A stretch of DNA of 22,515 nucleotides from Oscillospiraceae bacterium (lineage in GTDB: Bacteria > Bacillota > Clostridia > UMGS1883): the NCBI GenBank assembly GCA_022508735.1, contig JAFLUQ010000019.1:1-22515 (forward strand). The letters run 5' to 3'. Of the stretch, positions 14,027 through 21,030 are shown one piece after another; position 1 is the first letter of the stretch; every line of letters begins with the position of its first letter. Position numbers and translations under genes: made by a program. The notes under the pieces were generated by a model. That model ran no database searches. It saw nothing but the letters and a program-made list of their open reading frames with translations, and had not been told where the DNA came from.

Positions 14027-17000
14027 TCAAAAATTTTCTGCCAAGAAATCCTTGGCAAATTCGATCATGTCCATGCCGGTCAGATAGTTGTAGTAGCCGT
14101 ATGCATAAGCTTCATTCTTCGACATATAGGAGCGGGTGAGTATTTTTTTGTCTGACTTCATAAAATGTACAATGTTCTGTATCTCGGCTTTTAATGAGAG
14201 GCTGTCAGCGTCAATAATATAGTAGGCAGTGGAAATGCCGCCGGATGTAACGATAAATGTATCATCGTCAATAAAATCAAGATTGGAATATGAGTCTACT
14301 GTAAAGCCGGGTTGGTATGACGCCGCCTTCTCGAGAGATTCCACCGAATATTTTATAAATTCCCCGTTTGCGCATTTTGCTATGATATACTTAGAATCAG
14401 GAGTAAAGTATATTTTTTGCGGTACGGCGTCATTTACTGAGAAGTGAATTTTTCGTATATTATCGTCGCCGTATTTATACAGCCCGATGTAGCCTTCTTG
14501 ATTTATAAAAGCGATAGTGTGGCCGTTGCCGGAATTCGTCAGCGAGGTGATCACACCATAAGCAAAACTGATCTCTTCTCCATTGTCCTTTACGTATGAA
14601 AGCTCAGTGTCTCCGCCTTTGAAATAAGCGATTCTATAGTAAGGGTAACTTGATGCAATATAGCAGACTAAGTCGTCAGACATATAGGGGGCGGAAAGGG
14701 AGCCGTAGCCGCCTATAGACAGGATCATACTTGGGGTAAAGTCATCATTTGTAAAATCTATGCGCAGGATGCCGCGACTAAGGAAGAAAAATAAACTGTT
14801 ATTATATACATATGAAGATGAATCGTATATAGTATATACTTTCTCATCTGCAGACATCCCGGTTACAGCCCTGAATGTATCGATCAAATTGAACTCACTT
14901 AAAACATTTCCGTAGTTGTCAAGTATTTTGGCATTGCCGTCATAATCTCTTATGAAAAGTCGGTTTTCTGTCACATATGCAAGTTCTTCCACTATATTAA
15001 GAAAGTCAAGCTGAGTGGATGACAGCAACCTGTTATTTGCGACATCGTAGATTAAAAGCTGATACTCTCTTGTGCCGTCTGCATAGCTGTAATCAAGAGC
15101 GGCAAAAATACCGTTGCCATTGTCCACAGATTTAGTGAAGATGAGGTCGTTCGGGAACTGTTCCAACAGCACTTGGTTTTTTTGCGGGATCATGTGATAC
15201 AGGCTGACCTCAGAAGAATCTTCTGAGGCTAAGGCAAAATGATAGTTGTCTGCCCAGCCTATATAAGCGAGGTCTTCGCTTAAGGTGAATGACACGGAAA
15301 AGCTGTGAATATTATCTGTGTAATACATACCTTCGGGAGAACCGTTCATAAGATATAGTTCAGTATAAACAGCATGAGGGGTGGCTGCGCGAATGCTATA
15401 GCCGTCGTTTGGCTCACAGTACAAAAACGGTTCGTCGCCCCCATTTTCATACTGGAAATACTGCTCGCCGGTTTCCCGGTCGAAGGCTGTGATGCAATCC
15501 TCGGAAACGACGATCACGCCGTCCTTATCATAGCCCTCTCCGTTGTCGTCGATCAGTCTGTGGAAAAGCTCGAAGACCTTGTTTAAATAGTTTGGTCTTA
15601 GAAAGCGCGACTCGAAGCCGTATTCGGTCGACCAATTTACCGAAAAGTCATTTTTGTCTAAACAAATCAACTTGGCAGCATTATAAGAAGTAGCCTGATT
15701 GATATATACGCGGTCCGGCCCCTCTCCGATTGACAAGATATAGTTATCGGTTGCATCAAGCTCAAGTATTGTTTTTGTTCCATTCAAAGGATTTAATATA
15801 TATATCTGACCTTGATCAGGGGTGACGACGTATATATTACTATCGGAATCCATATAATAAGACGAATAATATGTGGGGTTGTAATATTCATCGGTTTCCG
15901 AGTCGTAGTCATATTTAGAGCCCGAAGATATTATTAATTCGCCGGATTTTGTCAATACTGAATATGAGCTGCTGCCTGCAAGAAAAATTAGATCTGAGCT
16001 TTCATTGGTTACGATATTGCGTTCCCAATTGCCGGTGTCATAGCTCCAATTGACATCGGCGGTCTTAAGGTCGATCGACATTAATCGGCCGTCGTATAAT
16101 GCATAGGCTGTATTATCATCTACAATTAAATCGATTGACGTCGCAGATGTGGCACCAAAGGTTTCGTATGCAGAAAATGATTTTATAATACGGTTGTTGT
16201 CATAGTCGATAACATAAATAGTTCCGTTTTTATCCTTTGCAAGCACACGCGAGCCATCAGCTGAAAACTCAAGATAGTTCACATAGCTCGACAGGCTTAC
16301 GGGGTTACAGAGCATAAAGCTGTCGCCGTTGTAGGCTCCGGTTGCGTCGGCCAGAACCTTTTCTGCGTTAATATTGAACGGCAGGTCATCGTCAGCGCTC
16401 TGGGGCAGAGCCGCAAGAGCGGCATTGATTGCGGAGAACGCATCGTCCCTATCATGGTACATTTTCGCCTGAGAGGCCAAAATCTCAGAATTGCTGATGC
16501 GCAGGCTTCGGTTGGCCTCGTTTGCTTTTGCCTCGTTTGCCTGAGCGACAAGCATGTTTTCCTCGGCAATGCCGCGCTGAAGCTCCGCCTCACTGGCGTT
16601 TTCCTCCGCTATCTGCTTTTGCCGGTTGGCCTCAGCCAGATTGTCTTCGGCGTTTTTCCGCTGAAGGTTGGCCTCAGTCAGGTTGTTTTCGGCGTTTTTT
16701 CGCTGAAGATTGGCCTCAGCCAGGTTGTCTTCGGCGTTTTTCCGCTGAAGGTTGGCCTCAGCCAGATTATCTTCTGCATTCTTTCTCTGGCGATTAGCTT
16801 CAGCCAGATTAGTCTCAGCTAAGCCTCTCTGGCGATTAGCCTCAGCCAGGTTAGTTTCTGCCAAGCCTCGCTGGTGATTTGCTTCTGTGAGATTGGTTTC
16901 GGCCAGCCCTTTCTGGCGGTTTGCTTCTGCCAGATTGGCCTCGGCAATGTCACGCTGACGGTTGGCTTCGGCCAAATTGTTTTCAGCCTCTATGGTCTTT

Positions 17001-17752
17001 CTCTCCAGCTCCTCGTTGGCCAGCTGAAGCTCTCGGGTCCTTTCGTTAAGGCTTTCATTTGCAGCCTGCAAAGCCACATTCTGTGCGTTTATCCGCAGAG
17101 TCATTGCCCCGCTGTATAGGCCGAAGGCCGTAAAGGCAGCAGCGACCGCTGCGCTTATGCTGATCGCGCGCCGGGTGCGCCGGCGCTGGCTGCGGTTATA
17201 GAGATTGTCGTAGCCGCAGCTTAAAAGAGGGGCAGCTATCCGCAAAAACTCGGTCTTCAGCTTTTTTTCAGACTGCTTCAGCGTCGGCGCGGCAACGTTG
17301 GCCGCCAAGGGCTCGATCTCATGGCTTTGATATGTGACATTTCCGTCAGCGTCTGTGACGGGGATCAATTCATTGCACAGCTCATAGGGGAACACCTCAG
17401 AGGGTTCCCCGTCCGCAACAAGAGTTATTATATTGCTGTTGCTGCCGTTATGTAATTCTTTAAAGTATGCGATCTCCTCCATGCACCACTTTGACTGTGC
17501 TGTGGATCCGGAGCAGATCACTATCAGAAATTCCGAAGCCTCCAGAGCCGCCCGAATATCCTCGCTTAAGTTGCTGCTGGTGGGGAGCTCGGTTTCGTCT
17601 CTGAAAACATGCCAGCGCCTGAAGCCGGGGCCGGTTATTGACTTTGGCGGAGTATAGCTTTCAAGCATCTTCTGAAGCTTGGCGGCTATGGTTTTATCCG
17701 GCTCGGTATGACGGTAGCTTATAAATGCGTTGTATTTATATTTTCCGTTCAT
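14027..17752 (-). CDS. TIR domain - membrane segment - coiled-coil repeat - beta-propeller protein
   Basis: 1241 residues. Residues 5 to about 130 form a TIR domain (YNAFISYRHTEPDK, RWHVFRDETEL, FLIVICSGSTAQSKWCMEEI). Glu93 in SKWCMEE sits where bacterial and SARM1-type TIR NADases carry the catalytic glutamate. A basic stretch and one membrane segment (about 196-217) follow. A long coiled coil comes next, with ten tandem 14-residue repeats (259-398, unit like NLAEANRQRKNAED). From about 455 to the end there are PQQ/WD-like blades (for example GRLMSIDLKTADVNWSYDTG, CITAFDRETGEQYF) forming one or two beta-propellers. The predicted topology puts TIR inside the cell and the propeller outside, so it may sense an extracellular ligand. 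It is the last gene of the RsbW/STAS operon. NADase or scaffold function is inferred. Confidence 0.93.
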   Translation of the reverse strand: MNGKYKYNAFISYRHTEPDKTIAAKLQKMLESYTPPKSITGPGFRRWHVFRDETELPTSSNLSEDIRAALEASEFLIVICSGSTAQSKWCMEEIAYFKELHNGSNSNIITLVADGEPSEVFPYELCNELIPVTDADGNVTYQSHEIEPLAANVAAPTLKQSEKKLKTEFLRIAAPLLSCGYDNLYNRSQRRRTRRAISISAAVAAAFTAFGLYSGAMTLRINAQNVALQAANESLNERTRELQLANEELERKTIEAENNLAEANRQRDIAEANLAEANRQKGLAETNLTEANHQRGLAETNLAEANRQRGLAETNLAEANRQRKNAEDNLAEANLQRKNAEDNLAEANLQRKNAENNLTEANLQRKNAEDNLAEANRQKQIAEENASEAELQRGIAEENMLVAQANEAKANEANRSLRISNSEILASQAKMYHDRDDAFSAINAALAALPQSADDDLPFNINAEKVLADATGAYNGDSFMLCNPVSLSSYVNYLEFSADGSRVLAKDKNGTIYVIDYDNNRIIKSFSAYETFGATSATSIDLIVDDNTAYALYDGRLMSIDLKTADVNWSYDTGNWERNIVTNESSDLIFLAGSSSYSVLTKSGELIISSGSKYDYDSETDEYYNPTYYSSYYMDSDSNIYVVTPDQGQIYILNPLNGTKTILELDATDNYILSIGEGPDRVYINQATSYNAAKLICLDKNDFSVNWSTEYGFESRFLRPNYLNKVFELFHRLIDDNGEGYDKDGVIVVSEDCITAFDRETGEQYFQYENGGDEPFLYCEPNDGYSIRAATPHAVYTELYLMNGSPEGMYYTDNIHSFSVSFTLSEDLAYIGWADNYHFALASEDSSEVSLYHMIPQKNQVLLEQFPNDLIFTKSVDNGNGIFAALDYSYADGTREYQLLIYDVANNRLLSSTQLDFLNIVEELAYVTENRLFIRDYDGNAKILDNYGNVLSEFNLIDTFRAVTGMSADEKVYTIYDSSSYVYNNSLFFFLSRGILRIDFTNDDFTPSMILSIGGYGSLSAPYMSDDLVCYIASSYPYYRIAYFKGGDTELSYVKDNGEEISFAYGVITSLTNSGNGHTIAFINQEGYIGLYKYGDDNIRKIHFSVNDAVPQKIYFTPDSKYIIAKCANGEFIKYSVESLEKAASYQPGFTVDSYSNLDFIDDDTFIVTSGGISTAYYIIDADSLSLKAEIQNIVHFMKSDKKILTRSYMSKNEAYAYGYYNYLTGMDMIEFAKDFLAENF
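16559..16978 (-). repeat. Ten tandem 42-bp units inside the TIR gene
   Basis: Ten in-frame 42-bp units encode NL-[AT]-EANxQRxxAEx heptad pairs (residues 259-398). Units 5-8 (QRKNAED type) are the most alike, pointing to recent expansion. Copy number probably varies between strains and sets the length of the coiled-coil stalk. Confidence 0.9.
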
Positions 17753-17779
17753 TCTACTTTACCACCAATCCTGGGTTAG

Positions 17780-18148
17780 TTAGTCCTCGATATTTAAAAT
17801 ATTTCTGAAGCCGGTAGTCTCAAAAACCTCATTTACGTTTGACGGTACGTTGATTATTTTGGCCTCCATATTATCATCGTCGTCGATCTGCTGCTGCATA
17901 TTCAGCAATACGCGCAGACCGCCGCTGGCGATATAGGATACTTCGCTCATGTCAAGAATAATATTACTGAATTTCCCGAGCACCTCATTGATGATCTCGG
18001 AAAAACATGGTGCTACCATGGTTTTTACCGCGCCGGATATTCTTACGGTGCATGAGCCGCCATCGGGCTCAAGTGCAGCCGACAGCACAGTTTCACCGTT
18101 CAAATTATAATAGATATTATTGTTTTCTTCGTTTCTTATAATGCTCAT
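17780..18148 (-). CDS. STAS domain protein (anti-sigma factor antagonist-like)
   Basis: 122 residues with one STAS domain from about residue 25 (SCTVRISGAVKT...NIILDMSEVSYIASGGLRVLLNM). In SpoIIAA/RsbV the loop reads DSSGL or DSTGL and carries the serine phosphorylated by the kinase. Here it is ASGGL, keeping Ser75 but with Gly76 in the second position. It overlaps the upstream RsbW-like gene by 4 nt (ATGA) and is followed 27 nt later by the TIR gene. It is the expected substrate of the RsbW-like kinase and of the PP2C phosphatase at 12991. Whether Ser75 is really phosphorylated is not settled by the sequence. Confidence 0.9.
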   Translation of the reverse strand: MSIIRNEENNNIYYNLNGETVLSAALEPDGGSCTVRISGAVKTMVAPCFSEIINEVLGKFSNIILDMSEVSYIASGGLRVLLNMQQQIDDDDNMEAKIINVPSNVNEVFETTGFRNILNIED

Positions 18149-18579
18149 AATGTCCCCCTGATTTTTTGATATTTTTTTAATGTAAGTATATTGTGATCGT
18201 TTGTGTATTCATAATCTATATGATCGACCTGGTTCTTTATTATAAATATACCCAATCCGCCCGGGCTGCGGCCTGATGCCGGACCGTCAGGAAAATCCGG
18301 CTCCGGGGCCTTTAGCGGGTCAAAGGGCGCTCCGTTATCTTTAAAAGTCATTAATGCCATTTTTTCTGTGGCTGTATTTTGTATGTCAAAGGTTATCTCC
18401 ACCTCGCCGGAACGATCCACGCACGAATACATGCTGATATTGGCAAAGACCTCATCGGCGGCAAGAGAAAGAGAATTGATAAAGCTCCGGGAAAATCCAT
18501 CGTTTTGAAGAAGCTCGGAAATATTTTTCAGTATATATTCCCACCTTTCAAAATCAGCCGGAATCGTCCATTTCTCCAT
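18145..18579 (-). CDS. RsbW/SpoIIAB-like ATP-binding kinase (anti-sigma type)
   Basis: 144 residues, a single HATPase_c_2 (GHKL) domain. The N box LAADEVFANI has the Glu and Asn expected for catalysis and Mg binding, G1 is FKDNGAPFDP and G2 is SPGGLGIFIIKNQVD. Proteins of this kind phosphorylate a STAS partner and hold a sigma factor or other target until the STAS protein is dephosphorylated. It is the first gene of a three-gene operon with the STAS and TIR genes, transcribed from ECF-like site B. The target is unknown: the ECF sigma factor at 5318, the TIR protein or the RyR-like protein are candidates. Confidence 0.92.
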   Translation of the reverse strand: MEKWTIPADFERWEYILKNISELLQNDGFSRSFINSLSLAADEVFANISMYSCVDRSGEVEITFDIQNTATEKMALMTFKDNGAPFDPLKAPEPDFPDGPASGRSPGGLGIFIIKNQVDHIDYEYTNDHNILTLKKYQKIRGTL

Positions 18580-18618
18580 AGTTGCACCTCGTAAAATTTT
18601 TTAAATCCTACATATATT

Positions 18619-18646
18619 TATACACACGTATAAAATGTCTGTTACA
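18619..18646 (-). promoter_or_regulatory. ECF-like promoter B for the RsbW-STAS-TIR operon
   Basis: On the minus strand TGTAACA (18646-18640), 14 nt, then GTGTATA (18625-18619), ending 39 nt before the start at 18579. It faces away from site A. The two -35 elements form an 8-bp inverted repeat CTGTTACA/TGTAACAG (18639-18646 and 18663-18670). Confidence 0.65.
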
Positions 18647-18662
18647 TTTATTTAAGAAAAAT

Positions 18663-18691
18663 TGTAACAGTCTATGGGTCAGCCGTGTATA
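18663..18691 (+). promoter_or_regulatory. ECF-like promoter A for the RyR-like gene
   Basis: TGTAACA (18663-18669), 15 nt, then GTGTATA (18685-18691), ending 36 nt before the start at 18728. It has the same motif pair as sites B, C and D, with one more spacer base. Confidence 0.65.
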
Positions 18692-18727
18692 TAATAACGA
18701 TAAAATACAACGTCAGAGGGGATTGGC

Positions 18728-20140
18728 ATGAGCGTCAGAAAAAAAGATTTGTATCTGATTTCTTTTCTGGATGAAAGATCTGTTATATTGGCGGAAAGTA
18801 TCAGAGCGTCGGATGCGAATGAGGGGAAAAAATCTTTGATCATATTCACGAACGTCCCGAATGATAAGTTTGCCGGGAACAGTCTGTATAAAAAGGCGAA
18901 ACGGCTGAGGTGCATTATGCTGCGTGACGATATATGCAGTGTATCTCTCAGGTTTCATCATCCGGCTGCACTGACGAGATTTATCCTGATAAATCCGGAT
19001 GAAACGGTAAATGTAAATGATTCACTGCTCTTGGCTGAAAAATACCGCGACAAAATAAAGGCCGAAATTTATGTTTTTGCGTCATCTGCTGAGTCTGAAT
19101 GCCTTCTTGACGCGGTAGATAAAGGCGGCGGCTTCGGGGCAATTCCGCCGCTTAAGATAAGACGGGTAAACGTTATAAGAAATCAGATATATAAGTATCT
19201 CTTTGAAAATTCCATATTCGAGAATGCAGTTACGGTTATGAATGAAAAAATCATATCTGTTTTAATCGTAGGTCTCGGCAGCTATGGAACTGAGGTGCTG
19301 AAGGCCATTCTTTGGTGCGGCCAGATAATCGGATATATTTTAAAAATCAATGTGGTAGACATTTCTCCCGATGCGGAGCAGAGATTTTATGCCGACTGTC
19401 CCGGAATAAGGCAGCGGGGAAATCAGCCTCTTAACGGAGAGGATTATTATGAGTTGACGTTTTATTCAGGCGTAGATGTGTTCACTGAGTCATTTTCTGA
19501 AATTGTAAAGTCTCTGGATGAAACTACGCAGGTGTTTGTCTGCCTTGGCAATGAGCAAAGCAATATTGAAGCGGCCTTGAAGCTGAGATCGGTTTTTTCG
19601 GGAATGAGCATCGATGCCGGAAGAAAGCCCCGGCACACAAAAGAAGACAAGCAATCGCCTGAAATAACAGCCGTGATAGACAATATCCAAAAGGCTGCTT
19701 TATTGAGGCAAAACAGGCTGCGCAATTTCAAAGATCAGTATTATGACATAAGCTGCATCGGCTGTGACAGCGAAAAGTATTCTTATGAAAATATCTTTAT
19801 TCCAACGCTGGAAAAAATCGCGCTTGAGGCGCATCTGAAGTGGGGCGGGGAGGAGTCCTTCAACAATTTTGAATATTACCGCCGCTCTTCTATGGCCAGC
19901 GCTATACATAAGAAATACCGGTTGGAGCTCTTGCCCGATGACGCCGAGCTTCGCGCAATGAATGAACACATACGGTGGAATGCCTATATGAGGTCAACAG
20001 AGGGATACTCGTTCGGATTGATTCGAGATGACCTGGCGCGAAGGCATGCTACGCTTATCAAATATTCCCTCCTCGCTGCGGCAGAAAAGAATAAAGACTC
20101 GAAAATGAATACTGACGCGCGGACTGAGGAGCTTAATTAA
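18728..20140 (+). CDS. Rossmann/TrkA-N-like protein with C-terminal RyR-like domain
   Basis: 470 residues, soluble. The N-terminal part (1 to about 150) looks like an RCK/Rossmann-type alpha-beta domain without a clear glycine motif. A second Rossmann fold begins VLIVGLGSYGTEVLKA (GxGxxG at Gly182, Gly184 and Gly187) followed by an acidic strand end (INVVDIS), as in NAD(P)-binding TrkA-N domains. The C-terminus (about 411-449) has NEHIRWNAYM...EGYSFG...DD..RRH..LIKYSLL. This matches the RyR domain pattern E-H-x-x-W ... G-W/Y-x-x-G ... D ... H-x-x-L, with His414, Trp417 and His440. It is transcribed divergently from the TIR operon under a matching promoter. It may sense a nucleotide or NAD-derived ligand. 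The RyR assignment is by eye and moderate. Confidence 0.8.
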   Translation: MSVRKKDLYLISFLDERSVILAESIRASDANEGKKSLIIFTNVPNDKFAGNSLYKKAKRLRCIMLRDDICSVSLRFHHPAALTRFILINPDETVNVNDSLLLAEKYRDKIKAEIYVFASSAESECLLDAVDKGGGFGAIPPLKIRRVNVIRNQIYKYLFENSIFENAVTVMNEKIISVLIVGLGSYGTEVLKAILWCGQIIGYILKINVVDISPDAEQRFYADCPGIRQRGNQPLNGEDYYELTFYSGVDVFTESFSEIVKSLDETTQVFVCLGNEQSNIEAALKLRSVFSGMSIDAGRKPRHTKEDKQSPEITAVIDNIQKAALLRQNRLRNFKDQYYDISCIGCDSEKYSYENIFIPTLEKIALEAHLKWGGEESFNNFEYYRRSSMASAIHKKYRLELLPDDAELRAMNEHIRWNAYMRSTEGYSFGLIRDDLARRHATLIKYSLLAAAEKNKDSKMNTDARTEELN

Positions 20141-20208
20141 AAATAAATCCATTTGCTGCTGAAGCTATACATTTTTTGGCCAACGCATGCATGACAAAGG
20201 GGCTGTTG

Positions 20209-20249
20209 TCTTGTGCAAGATACATTATAAACAAATATCTTGCACAAGA
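20209..20249. repeat. 14-bp perfect inverted repeat downstream of RyR-like gene
   Basis: TCTTGTGCAAGATA (20209-20222) and TATCTTGCACAAGA (20236-20249), with a 13-nt A/T-rich spacer. Each arm is also nearly self-complementary (TCTTG/CAAGA). It could be an operator for a dimeric regulator or an RNA hairpin. No gene start follows closely, and the 20176-20395 stretch appears noncoding. Confidence 0.7.
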
Positions 20250-20313
20250 TTTATATAAATTACAAGCCACCTTATCTGCTATGATAATCTCATGGGTTTC
20301 TCGGCCCACTGTT

Positions 20314-20346
20314 TCGCCCGATGCTTGCTTTGGGCGATATTTTTTT
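20314..20346 (+). terminator. Rho-independent terminator after RyR-like gene
   Basis: TCGCCCGA (20314-20321) pairs with TTGGGCGA (20330-20337), including one G-U pair, followed by TATTTTTTT. It lies about 170 nt beyond the RyR-like stop and may end that transcript, or a separate short RNA containing the inverted repeat at 20209. Confidence 0.7.
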
Positions 20347-20367
20347 GCGGAAAATTTGAAAAAGCTA

Positions 20368-20396
20368 TTGCGAAAAATTGTTGTATATGGTATTAT
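20368..20396 (+). promoter_or_regulatory. Promoter for the candidate small RNA
   Basis: TTGCGA (20368-20373), a 17-nt spacer and TATTAT (20391-20396). The expected transcription start is about 20403, exactly the first base of the closing stem of the structured region that follows. Confidence 0.6.
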
Positions 20397-20402
20397 AGTT
20401 TT

Positions 20403-20561
20403 GCTACCCAGTTTAATAATTGTAGTTGTTGGCCATAGTATACGTTGCAAAAAACGTATGCATGGCTGTCATTTGCGTGGCTAATAACTACAAAATGAAC
20501 TGGGTAGCATCAGAAGGCTGTGTATATGTTTTTTAGTGCGCAGTCTCTGCGCACTTTTTTT
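20403..20561 (+). ncRNA. Candidate structured small RNA with own promoter and terminator
   Basis: From the predicted start at 20403 an 11-bp closing stem (20403-20413 with 20498-20508) leads through a 7/5-nt internal loop to a 15-bp stem with two G-U pairs (20421-20435 with 20478-20492). This stem opens into two hairpins: a 7-bp one (20440-20446 with 20453-20459) and a weaker one (20460-20464 with about 20470-20476). A canonical terminator (20535-20561) follows. The total is about 160 nt. It does not show the hallmarks of tmRNA, SRP RNA, RNase P or common riboswitches that I recognise. It could be a novel sRNA, or a leader of the DUF2493 gene 30 nt downstream. The overlapping 102-codon ORF is probably not real. 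Confidence 0.5.
20535..20561 (+). terminator. Rho-independent terminator of the candidate small RNA
   Basis: AGTGCGCAG (20535-20543) pairs with CTGCGCACT (20547-20555) around a 3-nt loop and is followed by a run of seven Ts. It lies 30 nt before the DUF2493 start. Confidence 0.88.
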
Positions 20562-20590
20562 ATTATACAATAAAGATAGGAGAGATTGTC

Positions 20591-20926
20591 ATGAAACTAT
20601 TGATAGCAGGCTCGAGGACTATCACTAATTTTGACCTTGCCCCTTATATCCCCGCGGGAGTGGACGTTATACTCAGCGGCGGAGCAGGCGGCGTCGATAC
20701 GCTGGCCGAAAAATATGCCGACGCAAACAGAATTTCAAAATTGATCCTGCGGCCTGACTATAAGGGCAGTAAAAACCCAAAGGCGGAACCGTTAAAGCGT
20801 AACGACAAGCTGGTCGCCATGTGTGACGAAGCTCTCATCATCTGGGACGGTATATCACGCGGCACGGCATACACAATAAGGAAATTGATCGAGGCGAAAA
20901 AGTCATTCTCTGTCAGGTTGGTATAG
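20591..20926 (+). CDS. DUF2493/SLOG-family (YspA/cpYpsA-related) protein
   Basis: 111 residues with the single-domain SLOG Rossmann-like fold: KLLIAGSRTI at the start, ILSGGAGGVDTLAEKYA as the glycine-rich nucleotide-binding loop, and a later LIIWDGISRGT loop. Small SLOG proteins are thought to bind nucleotides or nucleotide-derived ligands, and some occur in stress or defence contexts. The start has AGGAGA about 7 nt upstream. It stands alone between a terminator and the toxin-antitoxin operon, with no clear promoter of its own other than possible read-through from the small RNA. The biochemical role is unknown. Confidence 0.85.
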   Translation: MKLLIAGSRTITNFDLAPYIPAGVDVILSGGAGGVDTLAEKYADANRISKLILRPDYKGSKNPKAEPLKRNDKLVAMCDEALIIWDGISRGTAYTIRKLIEAKKSFSVRLV

Positions 20927-20978
20927 ACCATTTGGAACGTACTTTTTTTCCCAATACATGCTGAGACGTAAAAATCTA

Positions 20979-21017
20979 TTGACATGTGGGTTTGATTATG
21001 GTATAATTATACCATAA
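20979..21017 (+). promoter_or_regulatory. Toxin-antitoxin promoter and palindromic operator
   Basis: A perfect consensus promoter: TTGACA (20979-20984), 17 nt, TATAAT (21002-21007). A 22-bp perfect palindrome (20996-21017, core ATGGTATAATTATACCAT) covers the -10 and the start region, so the antitoxin or toxin-antitoxin complex can block RNA polymerase directly. Confidence 0.9.
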
Positions 21018-21030
21018 AGGAGATGGTTAT

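Noticed and set aside
16454..16822. Antisense ORFs (122 and 91 codons) opposite the coiled-coil repeats
   Set aside because: They are low-complexity shadows of the 42-bp repeats on the other strand and have no independent start signals.
16559..16978. Regular 42-bp repeats resembling a CRISPR array
   Set aside because: There are no unique spacers and the units are in frame, encoding a coiled coil. No cas gene is present.
20176..20484. 102-codon ORF with a hydrophobic C-terminal half
   Set aside because: It runs through the inverted repeat, a terminator, a promoter and the structured RNA, has no good ribosome binding site and looks like no known protein.
20403..20561. 6S RNA, SRP RNA or integron attC identity for the hairpin region
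   Set aside because: The internal loop is too small for 6S, the SRP tip sequence is missing, and the attC core motifs and an integrase are absent.
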